From Streptomyces misionensis (lineage in GTDB: Bacteria > Actinomycetota > Actinomycetes > Streptomycetales > Streptomycetaceae): a stretch of DNA of 51,406 nt. Shown here piece after piece: positions 42,218-50,243 of the stretch. The stretch covers positions 11,205 through 62,610 of the forward strand of contig NZ_VOGW01000174.1 of assembly GCF_007896895.1 (NCBI RefSeq). Direction: 5' to 3'. The position numbers were made by a program, and so were the translations under genes. A model generated the notes under the pieces. It was not told where the DNA came from, did not search any database, and saw only the letters and a program-made list of their open reading frames with translations. Within the stretch, counting starts at the first letter, position 1, and every line of letters starts with the position of its first letter.

Positions 42218-45025
42218 TCAGGTTCGCGCGGCTCGCCGGCGCCGACCAATCGGCTCGGCTTTCACGAGGTGCCCGACCAAGGCCTCGTAGGCTGGAAACA
42301 GAATGTTCATGCGGTCGGTGACGGAGGATGGGCGGCTTCGGGGCGCGAAGATGCGGTCCATCACGCGATCGAGGGTTTGGTGGGCGGTCTGAATGTTGGG
42401 TGGTGTGGACAAAGGATCGTAGAGGTCCGCGAGAGGCACGTCTAGGTGGCTCTCGCGCGCTGCGATTACTTCCCTACCGGCCGCGATGATGTCACCCCTT
42501 TGGCGATCGGTCAGTTCCGGCAGTGGAAAGGTGTTGTAGACAACCGCACCTGAGAAACGGAAATCACTTTTGATTCGCCCGCCGACGGATCCCAGCCAGG
42601 CAGTGAACATCCCGGAAGAAAGAACGGCGAACAGCAGACCATCAGGGTCACTTGCGGTGAAGAGGGCGTCCGACGCGATGACTTGGGGTTCTTCGAAAGC
42701 CACCGTGAACCAGCGACGAGTGTGCGACACGTGACGCGGGATGGCGATATAGGGAGTTTGCGGTTGCGGGGTACGGAAAAAGCGCCAAGGCGTCGCGGCT
42801 TGTTTGCGGGTGTCGGCTGCCGAGCTATCTTGCCTAAACTTTTGAACCGCAGCTAGCCGGTTCCTAAGCCACGGCGACCGTCGAACGGTGTCCGCATCGG
42901 GGGCTTCCATCCAGATGCACCATCGCTGTTCCCCGTGGAGCAGCTCCCGGGCCCCTAGATAAGGTCGCAGGTACTTGGTGGCCGGGTCGTCGTTGGCCGG
43001 TTTGTCTGTTTCTTCAACGATGAGGTAACCGCCGTCGCTGGGCTTGTTGCCGTATTGAACGGGGGGCAGAGACGGGGACAACGGGGAGTTGGCAGCCTCG
43101 ACCAGGATGTCCGGTGCGGCGAGCAAGTAAGGGTTGATGTGCGGGACCTGCTCAACGACCGGCTCCTCGGAGGACCTGGGATAGTCGTAGATGACGGTTC
43201 GAGTCTGTCGTTCCCTAGAAGAGAACCCAACGATTACCACATGCACGATGGCCTTGCCGCGAGCTTCGGAAATCCATTTGAACGTGCGATGAGCAAAATC
43301 AATTTTCATGCCCTTGTTGAGCATGAACCGCCATACTCGCGCGATCTGTTCGCCTTGAGTGATTGAGTTAGTCGAGACAAACGCGGCCCGGGCGTGGGTG
43401 TCAGCGATGTAATCCGCTGCCAGCCTGTACCAGCCAGTCACGTAATCTAGCCACCGCGAGTAAGAGTTTCCCCAGACATGCTTCAAGTCTGCTGTCTGGT
43501 CGGCCGCTCGGGTCTTCTGTCCTGCGAACGGCGGATTTCCGAACACATAGTCGCATTCACTGGAAGGCAGGACTGAGTGCCAGTCCTCGCGTAGGGCATT
43601 TCCAATGCTGATGTTAACAGTTGCAGGGATCGGGAAGCGCATAAAGTGCTCACCGAACTCGATACTGACCCGTCGATTCTCCAGGTGGTCCATGAGGTAT
43701 AGAGCCGTCCGCGCGATGCGAGCCGGAAACTCCTCAAGCTCAATGCCGTAGAAGTGGTCCACCGTGACCTTACACAAGAGGGATAGATCTGCAGCCCTCT
43801 GTCCCGCAAGAGTGCGGCGTTCCTTCTCGGCGATCTTGCGGAGACAAATGGTCTCCAGTCTGCGGATCTCCCGGTAGGAGATGACCAAAAAGTTCCCGCA
43901 TCCGCATGCCGGGTCGAAAAACTTCAAATTCGCGAGCTTACTGTGAAACGCGCGCAGTTTTGGCAGTGTGGAGGTCGATTCCAGCTCGGCCTCTAGTTCG
44001 TCGAGGAATAGCGGCCGAATTGTGCGGAGGATGTCACGCTCTGTTGTGTAATGGGCTCCCAGCTGTCGACGTTCTTTTGGTGACATGACATTCTGGAAGA
44101 GGCTGCCAAAGATAGCGGGGGAAATGATTGACCAGTCGAACGAACAAGCTTCCAAGATTGCACGCCGCACCTCGGCATTGCCGGTCACTGGCCACAAATC
44201 GCGAGCGAAGAGATCGCCGTTGATGTAGGTAAACTGCCGGAGGTCTTCATCGAGGTTACCCGGGCGGTCGTCCGGCGCAGTATTCAAGACCCTGTAAATG
44301 CGGCCTATCACATCGCCGAGATCGTGCCCATCGGGAGCCGTATGAAGGGCAAGATAGGATTGAAAGGCTCGACGGTCCCACACTCCGGCATCGTCGGCGA
44401 ACAGGCAAAACAGGAGTCGGGTTATCCATTCTCGGCTGTCACCCGTGGGGTATCCAGACGAGACTAGAGCGTCATAAACGTCAGCGAGGAGCTGAGTGGC
44501 TGTCAGGTTGGCGGCCACTTCATCGCCGTAGTCACGATGCGGAACCTGATACCCGGCGAGCCACCAGAATAGTTCTAGATGATCAGGCAGGTCTTGCAGA
44601 GCGAACGTTCCCGAGGCGCCACTCTCCAAGTTGTGCCACTTAAAGTGGCTAAAGTCAGAAACGATCAGTAGCCACGGATGTTCAGCCTGTGGAAGTGACG
44701 GCAAGTAGTCGATCAGTTGGTCCATGGCCGTGTCGAGGGACTTGCCGGCAGATTTCTGTTCGACACCCATCTCGCCTGGGACGAGGAGATCGAGCCAGCC
44801 TTTGCGTCCTGTGGACGCTCGCTGGGCAATCCGCTCGTAGATGGCGACCTGTCGGCGCTCGATGCCGAACACCTGAAAGAACGCATCCCAAAAGGGCTGT
44901 TTGTCCGCATGTTCGGAAGTCGTGCCAGCCCAGGCTGCCGCGAAGCGCCTAGCGCGCTGCCGGATCTCCGACTTGTCCAACGTCACGACGGCGTTTCCCG
45001 TCGAGCTAGCAGCCCCGAGCGTCAT
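42218..45025 (-). CDS. MmeI-like type IIG/IIL restriction-modification enzyme
   Basis: A 935-residue single-chain restriction-methyltransferase. The N-terminal nuclease shows D79-x9-E89-x-K91 (LDLLVPGEMGVEQKS), exactly the D-x9-E-x-K spacing of MmeI. A helical spacer follows (about 180-350), then the gamma-class adenine methyltransferase with motif I FDPACGCGNFL (370-380) and motif IV NPPF (497-500), a target recognition domain (about 640-830) and a C-terminal helical part. Such enzymes methylate one strand of a 6-7-base site and cut at a distance, with no separate methylase. The coding sequence is rich in A/T third positions against its neighbours, a sign of recent transfer. ATG 45025 fits the family start; no lesions. 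Confidence 0.9.
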   Translation of the reverse strand: MTLGAASSTGNAVVTLDKSEIRQRARRFAAAWAGTTSEHADKQPFWDAFFQVFGIERRQVAIYERIAQRASTGRKGWLDLLVPGEMGVEQKSAGKSLDTAMDQLIDYLPSLPQAEHPWLLIVSDFSHFKWHNLESGASGTFALQDLPDHLELFWWLAGYQVPHRDYGDEVAANLTATQLLADVYDALVSSGYPTGDSREWITRLLFCLFADDAGVWDRRAFQSYLALHTAPDGHDLGDVIGRIYRVLNTAPDDRPGNLDEDLRQFTYINGDLFARDLWPVTGNAEVRRAILEACSFDWSIISPAIFGSLFQNVMSPKERRQLGAHYTTERDILRTIRPLFLDELEAELESTSTLPKLRAFHSKLANLKFFDPACGCGNFLVISYREIRRLETICLRKIAEKERRTLAGQRAADLSLLCKVTVDHFYGIELEEFPARIARTALYLMDHLENRRVSIEFGEHFMRFPIPATVNISIGNALREDWHSVLPSSECDYVFGNPPFAGQKTRAADQTADLKHVWGNSYSRWLDYVTGWYRLAADYIADTHARAAFVSTNSITQGEQIARVWRFMLNKGMKIDFAHRTFKWISEARGKAIVHVVIVGFSSRERQTRTVIYDYPRSSEEPVVEQVPHINPYLLAAPDILVEAANSPLSPSLPPVQYGNKPSDGGYLIVEETDKPANDDPATKYLRPYLGARELLHGEQRWCIWMEAPDADTVRRSPWLRNRLAAVQKFRQDSSAADTRKQAATPWRFFRTPQPQTPYIAIPRHVSHTRRWFTVAFEEPQVIASDALFTASDPDGLLFAVLSSGMFTAWLGSVGGRIKSDFRFSGAVVYNTFPLPELTDRQRGDIIAAGREVIAARESHLDVPLADLYDPLSTPPNIQTAHQTLDRVMDRIFAPRSRPSSVTDRMNILFPAYEALVGHLVKAEPIGRRRRAART

Positions 45026-45555
45026 GTCGGCACTTTAGCTGGCGGGTCAACTCGGAGCGAGCCTACGTCGCGCTTTCCCGTGGCTGTCGTTGCTGGGCCG
45101 TGGTGAGTTGCGGCAACGATGACCCGGCTCTCCGCTGTTGTATGGGCGAGGCCTTGTGCTAGGGCCAGGGGCGGTGGTCCAGCGTCCGGTTCTCCCACTG
45201 CGCCGCTCGCTTGGTAGTCCTGCTGAAGGCGTCTCAGGGGCCGCGCCGGGCCGCGCGGTCGGGAAGGCGCTTGTTAGGCTCCAGGGGTAGGGGCGCGCGC
45301 TGGTCTCCCCAGTCGTGCAGCCTGAGTTTGGGTTGGAAGCGCGGCCACCGTTGCCGACCAGGCACGTCGTATGTCCTCAGGCGCCGGATCACCCACATCG
45401 TCCGGCCACGTGTACTCGGTCATGGAGTGCATCCCGTCAGCCGTTCTACGTCGCGAATCCGCTGCTGTGCGGTCGAGTTGGGCGGAGATCACAGGTCTGG
45501 ATGAGCTTGAGCAACTTCAGGAAGGACACGAGGCGGTTTGGCTACGATTGCCCTC
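45026..45555. other. Region without a clear gene
   Basis: About 530 bases. One frame (GTG/ATG near 45,420 to 45,559) ends ...ITGLDELEQLQEGHEAVWLR and overlaps the next small gene by ATGA, so it might be a tiny upstream cistron, but composition and length do not decide. No repeat or RNA was recognised. The promoter of the MmeI-like gene should lie at the left end. Confidence 0.4.
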
Positions 45556-45723
45556 ATGACCGAGGAGACGATCACCGCCCTGCGCAATTACGACTACCTG
45601 GTCCGCAACAACAAGCTGGAAGACGTCGAGCTCGATTGGGAGTCGGACACGCTGGTTCGTGGAGATGGCGGCTACGACATTGGTCTCTTGACCGAGCGCG
45701 GTTTCACTCCGGCTACTCGTTGA
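45556..45723 (+). CDS. Small acidic protein, unknown
   Basis: A 55-residue protein (MTEETITALRNYDYLVRNNK... to ...ERGFTPATR), acidic, without membrane segments. The mix of charged and aromatic residues and the absence of low complexity make it plausible as a gene, yet there is no recognised family and no strong ribosome site. It lies between the restriction genes and the big palindrome. It could be a small anti-restriction or regulatory protein; nothing in the sequence proves this. Confidence 0.45.
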   Translation: MTEETITALRNYDYLVRNNKLEDVELDWESDTLVRGDGGYDIGLLTERGFTPATR

Positions 45724-45749
45724 CCACTGCTTCACCCACCACCCACCCA

Positions 45750-45899
45750 GCTCCCATCCCGTCCGCCGTCGACCCACACACCGTGGAGCGGGCGTGGTTC
45801 CTGGCGTCCAGGTGGAGCGCGCCACTGTACGAACGACCTGGACGCCAGGGGCCGCGTCTGCTCGGCTCTGCCTGGGTCGATGGCGGACGGGATGGGAGC
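45750..45899. repeat. 150-bp imperfect palindrome
   Basis: Outer arms 45750-45776 and 45873-45899 are complementary at 26 of 27 positions. Inner arms 45800-45813 and 45836-45849 are complementary at 14 of 14. The segments between them do not pair well. The element could form a two-stage cruciform or a long RNA hairpin. It holds no open frame of note. A MITE-like insertion, a structured RNA or a protein-binding site of the mobile element are the options. Confidence 0.8.
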
Positions 45900-46095
45900 A
45901 CCCCGCGCACGCCACCTACGGACCCGCAGTCGGGAACGGCGCCTCCTCCATCCCGGTGCCGGCCGATCCCCCGCCGGAGGCATCGCTCTGACCTTGGCCG
46001 CTCCTCTGCGGCAGTCGACTCGTGGACTTCGGCTCGCTGCTATGCGCGCGGCACGGAGCCGGCCGGGCTGGAGCGGGGCGGAGACAGGAGCGCAG

Positions 46096-46114
46096 GCCCG
46101 GCCGGGGGCCGGGC
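46096..46114. terminator. Hairpin downstream of the 46.2-kb gene
   Basis: GCCCGGCC and GGCCGGGC pair over 8 bp around a GGG loop, about 50 bases past the stop codon of the minus-strand hypothetical gene. Probable terminator. Confidence 0.55.
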
Positions 46115-46166
46115 CGCGCGCGGGGAGCGGAGCGAGCCGCCTTGAACCCGTAGAGAAAGTTGTAAC

Positions 46167-46538
46167 TCACTCTGTCGAGCGGGGCTTGAACTCGTTCGCG
46201 CATGCGGGAAGTTCGGCGCCTTCGCGGTGAGCCAGAGGAAGGAAGAACACTGGTCGGATCGTCCACGTGATCTGTGTGTTGGCGTGGGTCACTGACACCG
46301 TGCACGGTTCCGCCCGTAACAGGGCTCGTCGGGTCTCGATGCGGTCCTCGTACAGCCACTCCCACGCTTCGTCCGAGGCGTCCGCGTCCAGCGCCGGGGA
46401 GATCGTCCGGAGGGCGACGGATACCCAACGGTCTGCCTGCGGTGCCGAGTAGGCGTCGAACGATGCCAGGAGTGCCGGCCGCTGCTGCTCGGCCAGGTCC
46501 TCGGTCCAGCACTCACACCAGAAGCCTCGTTTCAGCAC
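46167..46538 (-). CDS. Conserved-looking hypothetical protein of the mobile element
   Basis: A 123-residue soluble protein (MLKRGFWCECWTEDLAEQQR...). It has a cysteine pair near the start (CEC), many tryptophans and acidic residues, and ends ...LPACANEFKPRSTE. I do not recognise a family. It overlaps the HATPase gene by seven bases and is read in the same direction, so the two are probably one transcription unit under the operator at 46.95 kb. Confidence 0.65.
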   Translation of the reverse strand: MLKRGFWCECWTEDLAEQQRPALLASFDAYSAPQADRWVSVALRTISPALDADASDEAWEWLYEDRIETRRALLRAEPCTVSVTHANTQITWTIRPVFFLPLAHREGAELPACANEFKPRSTE

Positions 46539-46960
46539 GAGTGTCCTCCCAGTCGAGGGTCCGCGTACAGCTCCGCGGTGACCGTGTAGCCCTGGTCGCT
46601 GCTGTGGACGACCACCCGGTGAGCGATGAGGCTGACCATGTCCAGGCCCCGGCCATGTTCCGCGTCGTGGTCCTGGTGCTCGACCTTCGGGGCCGTGCCT
46701 GTACCGCCGTCGTCCGTGACCGAGACCGCGATGACCTGGGCTGAGACCGCGACGGCCAGGTGGAAGATGCCGGAGTCCAAGCCGCTCGCCGTGTGGCGGA
46801 TCGCGTTGGTGCTCAGCTCGCTCACGATCAGTGCGGCGTCATCCGCCAAAGGTGATCCGCGCAGGATGTCACGGGTCCAGCGGCGGGCTCGGCTCACTTC
46901 TTCCGGGAATCCTGGGCAACTCAGCCCCCAGACCCGGGGCGTACTCGTATACTCGTGCAT
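46532..46960 (-). CDS. HATPase (RsbW-like anti-sigma-type ATP-binding protein)
   Basis: A 142-residue stand-alone GHKL ATPase: LIVSELSTNAIRHT (N box), VSVTDDGGTGTAPK (G1) and EHGRGLDMVSLIA (G2). Streptomyces holds many such RsbW-like proteins; some bind sigma or anti-anti-sigma factors, others are orphan. It lies at the edge of an AICE transfer module, where one is often found. ATG 46960 has GAAGGA six bases upstream. A copy of the element's operator motif lies within codons 2-6, so the repressor may bind at its start. Confidence 0.85.
   Translation of the reverse strand: MHEYTSTPRVWGLSCPGFPEEVSRARRWTRDILRGSPLADDAALIVSELSTNAIRHTASGLDSGIFHLAVAVSAQVIAVSVTDDGGTGTAPKVEHQDHDAEHGRGLDMVSLIAHRVVVHSSDQGYTVTAELYADPRLGGHSC
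46943..46957. promoter_or_regulatory. Operator-like site at the HATPase start
   Basis: ACTCGTATACTCGTG contains two direct copies of ACTCGT, the half-site shared with the other predicted operators of this module. It covers codons 2-6 of the HATPase gene, an unusual position that would block transcription or early elongation. Confidence 0.5.
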
Positions 46961-47006
46961 ACAAGTTCCTTCGTGCTGGTAGGCCGCCATGTGCAGCGGG
47001 TTCGGG

Positions 47007-47438
47007 CTAGACGAGTTTCACGCCGTCGTGGGCGCGAACGGCCGGCGGGGACGCCGCGTCGAGTGCGTCAAGGACGCGGATCGCGTACGCCTCGTCGGCA
47101 AGCTCGGTGACCTCTTCACGAGTGGCCCAGCGCAGCGCGCGGGTCTCGTCACCGGTGGTGGGCGTGCCGTCAGCGGTCTCGCAGCGGAAGACCAGAGAGA
47201 CGATCAAGCCCTTCATGTTCTTGTAGACGCCGGTCAGGGTCGCCGGAAGCGCGATCTTGATGCCGGTCTCTTCGAGGACTTCGCGCTGGAGGGCTTCCGG
47301 GATGGTCTCCTCCTTTTCGAGGACACCGCCCGGCGGCTCCCAGTGACCGTTGTCCTGGCGCTGGATCAGGAGGGCCCGGCCTTGGTCGTCCACGACGACC
47401 CCGGCGACGCTCACGGAGTGCGGGCGTTCTGTACTCAC
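47007..47438 (-). CDS. Nudix hydrolase (Pif-like)
   Basis: A 143-residue Nudix protein with a perfect Nudix box GGVLEKEETIPEALQREVLE followed by ETGI (G-x5-E-x7-R-E-x2-E-E-x-G). In pSAM2-type AICEs a Nudix protein called Pif provides immunity against transfer between carriers; position beside the GntR repressor and divergent to it fits that role, but Nudix hydrolases are varied and identity cannot be proved. GTG 47438 has GAGGAAC upstream; the longer frame upstream overlaps the divergent promoter. Probably controlled by the operator at 47.5 kb. Confidence 0.85.
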   Translation of the reverse strand: MSTERPHSVSVAGVVVDDQGRALLIQRQDNGHWEPPGGVLEKEETIPEALQREVLEETGIKIALPATLTGVYKNMKGLIVSLVFRCETADGTPTTGDETRALRWATREEVTELADEAYAIRVLDALDAASPPAVRAHDGVKLV

Positions 47439-47493
47439 GTTCCTCGGCCCTCTCGGCTGGCTAGGCTCTCCACCGTAGCAACACCACTCGCCC

Positions 47494-47523
47494 ACTCGTC
47501 TAGATACCTAAAGGAGTACTCGT
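47494..47523. promoter_or_regulatory. Operator between the Nudix and GntR genes
   Basis: ACTCGTCTAGATA at 47494-47506 is the reverse complement of a sequence containing TAGACGAGT. A second, partial site, GAGTACTCGT, covers the GntR start codon (47514-47523). The AAAGGAG between them serves as the ribosome site of the GntR gene. Suggests autorepression. Confidence 0.6.
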
Positions 47524-48310
47524 GAGCCCTCTCTCTTCGGGCCTGCTCGGTGATCTCGACCCCACGAGCGATCGTGCGGTCTTCCGGCAGATCGCCGACC
47601 AGCTGCGCGAGGCAATCGACCGTGGGCGATTCCGTGAGGGCGAGAAGCTGCCCTCCGAAGCCGACCTTGTCGAGCACTTCGGCGTGTCCCGGATGACGGT
47701 CCGCAACGCCTTCTCCATCCTCCAGGGCGAGGGCCTGGTGCACGCCGAGCACGGCAGGGGAGTCTTCGTACGACCACGACCGCCTGTGCGACGGCTGGCC
47801 TCGGACCGCTTCGCCCGGCGACACCGGGAGCAGGGCAAGTCCGCGTTCATCGTGGAAGCCGACGCGGCCGGCAGTCACCCCCAGGTGGACAGCCTGGAGG
47901 TCAAGGAGGAGAAGGCCAGCCACGACATCTCCACCCGGCTCGGGTCCGTCCGGCGGGTTCTCGCGCGTCGGCGCCGCTACCTGCTCGACGGGAAGCCGGT
48001 CGAATTCGCCACCTCCTATCTCCCGCTCGACATCGCCCGCGGGACCCCCATCGCCGAACCCAACCCAGGCCCCGGCGGCATCTACGCCCGCCTCGAAGAA
48101 CTGGGCCACCACCTCGACCACTTCGAGGAGGAGATCCGTGCACGGATGCCCTCCCCGGCCGAGGTGAAGACGCTTCGGCTGGCGGCCGGCGTGCCGGTCA
48201 TCCATCTCGTCCGGACTGCCTTCGACACGGAGGGACGGGCGGTCGAGGTCTGCGACACGGTGATGGCGGCGGACGCGTACGTGCTGTCGTACCAGCTCCC
48301 GGCGACCTGA
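47522..48310 (+). CDS. GntR/HutC-family repressor (KorSA-like)
   Basis: A 262-residue regulator. The N-terminal GntR winged helix (about 18-85: AVFRQIADQLREAIDRGRFR, KLPSEADLVEHFGVSRMTVR) is followed by a UTRA ligand domain (about 95-255; FATSYLPLDIARGTPI, PSPAEVKTLRLAAGVPV, IHLVRTAFD). KorSA of pSAM2 is of this type and represses its own gene and the activator gene of the element. GTG 47522 follows AAAGGAG. Repeated TAGACGAGT sites at this and other promoters of the module are good candidates for its operator. Confidence 0.9.
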   Translation: MSPLSSGLLGDLDPTSDRAVFRQIADQLREAIDRGRFREGEKLPSEADLVEHFGVSRMTVRNAFSILQGEGLVHAEHGRGVFVRPRPPVRRLASDRFARRHREQGKSAFIVEADAAGSHPQVDSLEVKEEKASHDISTRLGSVRRVLARRRRYLLDGKPVEFATSYLPLDIARGTPIAEPNPGPGGIYARLEELGHHLDHFEEEIRARMPSPAEVKTLRLAAGVPVIHLVRTAFDTEGRAVEVCDTVMAADAYVLSYQLPAT

Positions 48311-48350
48311 TCGTCATGGTTTGCGGTGGTGCGCGGGGACGCTCTCCCGA

Positions 48351-48388
48351 ACTCGTACACCCCAACACGCCAACTCGTATAGACGAGT
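48351..48388 (+). promoter_or_regulatory. Palindromic operator downstream of the GntR gene
   Basis: ACTCGTATAGACGAGT (48373-48388) is a near-perfect 16-base palindrome, the best copy of the motif. A half-site ACTCGTAC lies at 48351. Both are about 90-125 bases before the SCO3933-family gene and probably overlap its promoter. Confidence 0.65.
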
Positions 48389-48451
48389 GGTCGAGTTGTG
48401 TGGCAAGGTAATCCCGCGATCCCGACCAAGGGACTCGCAGGACCCACCTTG

Positions 48452-48467
48452 TATAGACGAGTAGATA
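48452..48467 (+). promoter_or_regulatory. Operator next to the ribosome site of the SCO3933-family gene
   Basis: TATAGACGAGTAGATA is followed at once by GGAG and the TTG start at 48478. The 14-base core TAGACGAGTAGATA is identical to the copy at 51277-51290. Confidence 0.65.
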
Positions 48468-48477
48468 GGAGTGTGCC

Positions 48478-48834
48478 TTGCGCACCATCCGCGTGGAGAC
48501 CTCGGCCGCGACGATCCTCCTCACCGAGGCCCCTGAGCCGAAGGTCCGCGACCGGCAGACCGGCGAGATCGCCAAGGACGCCAACAGCGGCGAGGCGCTG
48601 ATGACCATCGGCGTCGTCTACATCGAGGACGGCGAGTCGTCGCTCATCAAGGTCACCGTTCCGGAAGGCGGCATCTCCGAGGGGCTGACCCTCGGGGCGC
48701 CGGTCTCGCTGCCCGGCCTCGTCGCCCGGCCGTGGGAGTCCGTCTTCAACGGCCAGCAGCGCCACGGCATCGCCTACCGCGCCGCCGCCGTCACCCCGGC
48801 CGCCTTCCCGGCCGCCACCGGGGTCGCTGCCTGA
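48478..48834 (+). CDS. SCO3933-family regulatory protein
   Basis: A 118-residue protein like those encoded just before the TraSA gene in SLP1/AICE-type elements: MRTIRVETSAATILLTEAPE, KVRDRQTGEIAKDANSGEAL and an MTIGVVYIEDGE-type strand. The role is thought to be regulatory in transfer, but is poorly known. The rare TTG start has a clear TAGGAG seven bases upstream that forms part of the operator region. Its stop overlaps the following start (TGATG), so it is coupled to the translocase gene. Confidence 0.85.
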   Translation: MRTIRVETSAATILLTEAPEPKVRDRQTGEIAKDANSGEALMTIGVVYIEDGESSLIKVTVPEGGISEGLTLGAPVSLPGLVARPWESVFNGQQRHGIAYRAAAVTPAAFPAATGVAA

Positions 48835-50210
48835 TGTCCGACCTGACGACGCTTCTCGAAGTGGGTGGTCCTGTTGCCGTACTCGGCGGCGGGGCCGCCT
48901 ACGCCCGGGCCAAGCACCCGGCGGCGTACTGGTCCACGATCGGCCTCCCGGTGTCCACGGTCCGGCTGCTCGGCTCGTACGGCTCGGTCATGGAAGCGTG
49001 CGGCCTGACCGTGGCGCCCTCCCGACTGCGAGTCCTCGCCATGAAGGCCATGACGCAGCGCGAGGTGCGGCCCGTACCGCCGCGCCGGGGCATTATCCGC
49101 CCCACCCTGACCGGGTTGAAGCTTCGCCTCCGCCTGGCGCCCGGCCAGGAACCCGCCGACATCGCCGCGTCCGCCGAACGGCTGCGGCACGCCTGGGGCG
49201 TTCATTCCGCGTACGTCACCACCGTCAAGCCGGGGGTCGTCGAGCTGAGGCTCGTGGGCTACGACGTCTTACGGCGGGTGCGTATGCCGCGAAAGGCCGT
49301 GGGCGGCTTCCTCAAGGTGCCGGTCGCGCTGCGAGAGGACGCGACGCCGTTCATACGCGACTACCGCACCATCCCGCACCAACTCACCCTCGGCGCCACC
49401 CTGGCCGGCAAGTCCATGTACCTGCGCCACCTGATCGCCGGACTCGCCCGACAGCCGGTCGCCCTGGTCGGCATCGACTGCAAGCGCGGTGTCGAACTGG
49501 CTCCCTTCGCACCCCGGCTTTCGGCGCTCGCCACGGACCCGGACCAGGCGGCCGAGCTGCTGCCCACGCTGGTCAAGGAGATGGAGGGCCGATACGACCT
49601 CATCAGGGCCCGGCAAGGCATAGCCCCGGACACCCCGGACGAGGAGATCACCTCCGACATCTGGGGACTGCCCGAGGACGAACGCCCGGTGCCCGTCGTG
49701 CTGTTCGTGGACGAGGTGGCAGAGCTGTTCCTCGTGGCCACCAAGAAGGACGAGGAACGCCGGGACGAGATGGTCACTCAGCTCATCCGGCTCGCCCAGC
49801 TCGGCCGCGCTGCCGGCATCTACCTGGAAGTCTGCGGACAGCGCTTCGGTGCCGAACTCGGCAAGGGCGCCACCATGCTCCGCGCCCAGCTCACCGGCCG
49901 CGTGTGCCACCGCGTCAACGACGAAGCCTCCGCCAAGATGGCGCTCGGCGACATCGCACCCGAAGCGGTGCATGCGGCCTGCTCCATCGCCCCCGAACGC
50001 CCCGGCCTGGCCGTGGCGGGCGACACCTCCGGCGGCTGGTCCCGCATCCGCACGCCGTACCTCTCCCTCGGCGACGCCGCCGAGATCTGCCAGGCATCGG
50101 CGCACATGGTGCCCGACCTGGCCGCGCTGAAGCCCTTCCGGCCGGACGTGCCCGTACGCCCGGTCGAGGCCGCGGCACCCGTCGTCCTGCCCCACCCGGT
50201 TACCGACTGA
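48834..50210 (+). CDS. FtsK/SpoIIIE-type DNA translocase (TraSA-like)
   Basis: A 458-residue conjugal DNA translocase. An N-terminal hydrophobic region (LLEVGGPVAVLGGGAAYA) anchors it; the FtsK core has Walker A GATLAGKS (K193) and Walker B VVLFVDEVAEL (D293), then LGRAAGIYLEVCGQRFGA, the usual sensor region. In Streptomyces one TraB/TraSA protein alone moves double-stranded DNA between mycelia, with no type IV secretion. It follows the SCO3933-family gene with a one-base overlap. No lesions, so transfer of this element is possible if integrase and replication genes are intact. Confidence 0.93.
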   Translation: MSDLTTLLEVGGPVAVLGGGAAYARAKHPAAYWSTIGLPVSTVRLLGSYGSVMEACGLTVAPSRLRVLAMKAMTQREVRPVPPRRGIIRPTLTGLKLRLRLAPGQEPADIAASAERLRHAWGVHSAYVTTVKPGVVELRLVGYDVLRRVRMPRKAVGGFLKVPVALREDATPFIRDYRTIPHQLTLGATLAGKSMYLRHLIAGLARQPVALVGIDCKRGVELAPFAPRLSALATDPDQAAELLPTLVKEMEGRYDLIRARQGIAPDTPDEEITSDIWGLPEDERPVPVVLFVDEVAELFLVATKKDEERRDEMVTQLIRLAQLGRAAGIYLEVCGQRFGAELGKGATMLRAQLTGRVCHRVNDEASAKMALGDIAPEAVHAACSIAPERPGLAVAGDTSGGWSRIRTPYLSLGDAAEICQASAHMVPDLAALKPFRPDVPVRPVEAAAPVVLPHPVTD

Positions 50211-50243
50211 CCTTCCCCGCCCGACTCCGGAAGGAGCCGCATC

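Noticed and set aside
45274..45559. Small genes on either strand at 45.3-45.5 kb
   Set aside because: The two overlapping frames oppose each other, neither has a ribosome site or known motif, and third-position base use does not favour one of them.
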